This document shows, one piece after another, positions 28,698 through 31,032 of a DNA stretch of 31,032 nucleotides; the first letter of the stretch is position 1; the number at the start of each line of letters is the position of its first letter. The notes below the pieces were generated by a model. The model was given only the letters and a program-made list of their open reading frames with translations. It did not search any database and was not told the DNA's origin. The stretch covers positions 1 to 31,032 of the forward strand of contig CAZDQE010000024.1 in assembly GCA_964507395.1 (NCBI GenBank). The letters run 5' to 3'. The position numbers and the translations under genes were made by a program. Origin of the DNA: SIG575 sp964507395 (GTDB taxonomy: Bacteria > Bacillota > Clostridia > Oscillospirales > Acutalibacteraceae).

Positions 28698-31032
28698 TTA
28701 ACGCTTAAACAAGCCAAATTTTCTAAAATGATATTCTGTTGTTTCCTCAGAAGAAACACCGTCAGTCCAAGTTTCAGTTAATTCATAAGTGTATGGGCCA
28801 ACCCCTGACGGTTCTTCCGCATAATGGTGCGGTCCTAAAAGATTACGATTTCCAGAACACAACTTATATTCTATCGTATTCTCTCCCTCTTTTAGATAGT
28901 TTGTAATTTCAACCTTGGGTAAGAAATACGATTTTATAGTCTCTACACCGTTAATCTTAACGTTTGCAGTGCAATAATTTCCTTTAAGGTTTAGTACAAC
29001 TCTACCGCCATTGTATATAAATTTATCTGCCAACGTCATGCAACCCGCAAAAAACGGAAACCCGTCTTTAACAGTATCAGTTATAAATTCCTTTGGCTTA
29101 TCAATATAAAAATTGTCACCGACTAAAAATCCGTCCTGCGTTTTATCGTCGCAAATACCGTTTTCAGCATATACACCAAAATCACCATACAGGTAGCATG
29201 ATTCTATAGTTGTGTTATAATACAATTTATTTTTAAGCCCTTCAGTAACGTTTTCGCCAAACAATGCAAAATACACGTCGTCACTCTCAAAGAAATTGAT
29301 TTTTACAATTATCTCGTTTTCGCCTATCTTTACTGCATCTTTAATATCGGCTTTGAATATTTTCTTTTCAAAGTCGGAAATACCGTCAAAATTAACCGGT
29401 GCACCGTTTACTTTACACTCAATATTATTCATATCTTCAAGAAGCAAACTGATGTCGTTTGGCACGGATTTAGCGTTAAAAGTATATTTAAGATACAAAT
29501 CCCCCGAGTAACGCTTATTGAGAAGAATATCAAATATCCCCATATAGCGAAGTTTTTCACTATAATTAACCCCGTCAAAAGAGTATGATAGTTTGTCTAT
29601 CGTTAAGTAGTTTCCGCTCGTCTTTAAGACTTTTAACGTTTCATTTGGAATTATTTCCGTAACGTCACCACCCTCTTTCGATACACTTTTATCGCTCAAG
29701 AAAAGAACGTAGGATTGATAGGGCTCAAAATGCACGGTCGTAGAAAGCTCAGCGGTTTCACCACTTTCTAAATCAAGTGAAATAAAACTACTAAAATCAC
29801 CCGTAAACGTAAAATCGTAAGACTTATTATTCGACAAATTCACCGCGTATATGAACTTTTTACCGTCAATTTCACGAAGAGTAGAACGAATTTCAGTCGT
29901 TGTATCGCTAACGCTATATTTTTGAGCGGATAAAACTTCCGACATACTCGTCGTAGTTGTAAAATTATACGTGTGTGGCTGACCTTCCAAATATTCGGGG
30001 ACACCTTCGGTAAATAGAAGTTTACCGCCTTGAGCATAAAACTCTTCAAACAAATCGGCTGAAGTATTATCTAGCGTTAAAGTTTTTGGGAAAATAACGT
30101 AATCATACGAACACTTTCCAACAGTCAACTTGCCGCCGTTTACACTTGCGTGTTTTGCCATAATCGTTTCATCTAAAATATGGAAAGGCACGTTCATAGC
30201 CGCCAACTTATCAGCAAGCCCCTTGTAAGAAAGATTGATTTCACATGGTTTACCGAAATCTTTACGCTTATAGTCAAAATAAACACTTCTAATTGGCGAC
30301 AAAATTGCAACGTTAACTGATTCTTTACCCTCACCTATAAGGTAGCCTAGTTTTGCAAAATAGTCGTTGAATTTTTTGAAGTCATCTCTAACCCATGGAT
30401 TTGACCACGAATAGAATGCAGGATAATCACGCTTTCTCTGTCCGCGTATCGAATACGGCAGCAAATGTTGACACATTAAATTTACGCCGTTTACAAATTG
30501 ACTTTCCGCAGTCCTTTTAAGAGCCTTAGGAGAAATATCCCAGCCTGCACCTGCAAACGTTTCGGTTAAAACACGCTTTTTCCCTAACTGTGCCGCAACT
30601 GAAGCAACTTGCTTAGAAGAAATAGTAGTCGTCTTTTTAGGACCTAAATGATCAATTCCCGGAATAGTCATGTATTCGTAAAATGGCATCACGCCACCAC
30701 AAAACATCATTTGAAAATCAAGCGAAGTTTCTTCTACGTAATGACCTGTAAGCGCTACTCCGTTATCCTCACACCAACAATATACTTTTTCGGAAAAGTT
30801 CTTAAGCATAAGCTCTTGCATACCTTTCCAAAATCTATAGCGAAACTCCCTATACCCGTCTTTTTCCTCAAAAAGAAGACCAAGATTATCTAAAATATCT
30901 TGTCCGTAACGCTCCATAAAGTGCTTTTCAATCATTACGGTGTAAGGCTGCTTTCCCCTAAAATATTGCGGTTCATCAGTAAAAAACCCCTTTAGAGAAC
31001 TTCCAAATTTATCGCCTAGCCTATTTTTATAC
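28698..31032 (-). CDS. Large glycoside hydrolase, GH106 (alpha-L-rhamnosidase)-like, 5' end outside the window
   Basis: The frame stays open to the window edge: 777 codons lie inside and the start is not included. The Met at 30935 is internal, since the residues before it (GFFTDEPQYFRGKQPYTV) fit the family. The catalytic barrel part includes FTDEPQ, GHYVEET, GGVMPFYEYMTIPGIDHLGP, LTETFAGAGWDI and GVNLMCQHLLPYSIRGQRKR. A flavodoxin-like domain follows (NVAILSPIRSVY; YDYVIFPKTLTLDN), and then C-terminal beta-sandwich domains. This order matches GH106-type rhamnosidases and related unclassified glycosyl hydrolases, active on plant pectin or other rhamnose-containing glycans. No signal peptide can be assessed. 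It lies directly beyond the tRNA-Tyr repeat and may be acquired DNA; exact specificity is unsure. Confidence 0.82.
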   Translation of the reverse strand, partial: YKNRLGDKFGSSLKGFFTDEPQYFRGKQPYTVMIEKHFMERYGQDILDNLGLLFEEKDGYREFRYRFWKGMQELMLKNFSEKVYCWCEDNGVALTGHYVEETSLDFQMMFCGGVMPFYEYMTIPGIDHLGPKKTTTISSKQVASVAAQLGKKRVLTETFAGAGWDISPKALKRTAESQFVNGVNLMCQHLLPYSIRGQRKRDYPAFYSWSNPWVRDDFKKFNDYFAKLGYLIGEGKESVNVAILSPIRSVYFDYKRKDFGKPCEINLSYKGLADKLAAMNVPFHILDETIMAKHASVNGGKLTVGKCSYDYVIFPKTLTLDNTSADLFEEFYAQGGKLLFTEGVPEYLEGQPHTYNFTTTTSMSEVLSAQKYSVSDTTTEIRSTLREIDGKKFIYAVNLSNNKSYDFTFTGDFSSFISLDLESGETAELSTTVHFEPYQSYVLFLSDKSVSKEGGDVTEIIPNETLKVLKTSGNYLTIDKLSYSFDGVNYSEKLRYMGIFDILLNKRYSGDLYLKYTFNAKSVPNDISLLLEDMNNIECKVNGAPVNFDGISDFEKKIFKADIKDAVKIGENEIIVKINFFESDDVYFALFGENVTEGLKNKLYYNTTIESCYLYGDFGVYAENGICDDKTQDGFLVGDNFYIDKPKEFITDTVKDGFPFFAGCMTLADKFIYNGGRVVLNLKGNYCTANVKINGVETIKSYFLPKVEITNYLKEGENTIEYKLCSGNRNLLGPHHYAEEPSGVGPYTYELTETWTDGVSSEETTEYHFRKFGLFKR

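Noticed and set aside
30933..30935. ATG at 30935 as the start of the glycosidase
   Set aside because: The frame is open for 32 more codons to the window edge and those residues fit the family (FTDEPQ motif), so the start lies outside.
1..31032. CRISPR array, insertion sequence or prophage genes
   Set aside because: No regularly spaced repeats, transposase, integrase or phage structural motifs were seen on either strand.

Overview
The window looks like chromosomal DNA from a moderately low-GC, endospore-forming member of the Clostridia (Oscillospirales/Ruminococcus-like is my inference). The grounds are strong GGAGG-type ribosome sites, consensus TTGACA/TATAAT promoters, a spoIIGA-sigE pair, a GTP-type PEP carboxykinase, a Zn-ribbon DEDDh exonuclease and a large GH106-like glycosidase. 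Most of it is ordinary core genome. The last 2.8 kb, around a tRNA-Tyr gene, looks like accessory DNA.

Layout. 1-5.6 kb (+): the end of an unknown membrane protein, a Cu/Zn superoxide dismutase-family protein, a MarR repressor with its own promoter/operator and two overlapping ABC half-exporters (a heterodimer with one degenerate ATP site), then mntP behind a hairpin that can be both terminator and RBS mask. 5.7-6.6 kb (-): a RluA-family pseudouridine synthase coupled to a 104-residue unknown protein. 6.7-11.1 kb (+): polA, a fused protein-arginine-phosphatase-like/RimI acetyltransferase, and tsaD, all overlapping by 4 bases. 11.3-13.1 kb (+): pckG with its own promoter and terminator.

13.3-18.3 kb (-): an MBOAT O-acyltransferase and a DHHW/AlgJ-like partner (extracytoplasmic polysaccharide O-acetylation), followed by a DEDDh exonuclease with a zinc ribbon and a ComEC-like metallo-beta-lactamase protein in overlapping frames. 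18.4-20.0 kb (-): spoIIGA-sigE under a Spo0A-type promoter, without the usual sigG next door. 20.1-24.4 kb (-): a tight five-gene operon dut - ROK kinase - TRIC-like channel - AGCS amino acid/Na+ symporter - PHP phosphoesterase, bounded by a promoter and a terminator. 24.5-27.5 kb (-): a CNNM/CorC-type protein and a small class B penicillin-binding protein. 27.6-28.2 kb (+): a nitroreductase.

28.2-28.7 kb holds tRNA-Thr(UGU) and tRNA-Tyr(GUA) under one promoter. The 3' end of tRNA-Tyr and the start of its terminator are then repeated 168 bases downstream, with a folded ~100-nt element sitting where the T-loop would be. The repeat abuts a GH106-like glycoside hydrolase gene (-) that runs off the window end. 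This junction, the phosphatase-RimI fusion and the exonuclease/MBL pair are the parts most worth following up. I see no CRISPR array, transposase, integrase or rRNA.
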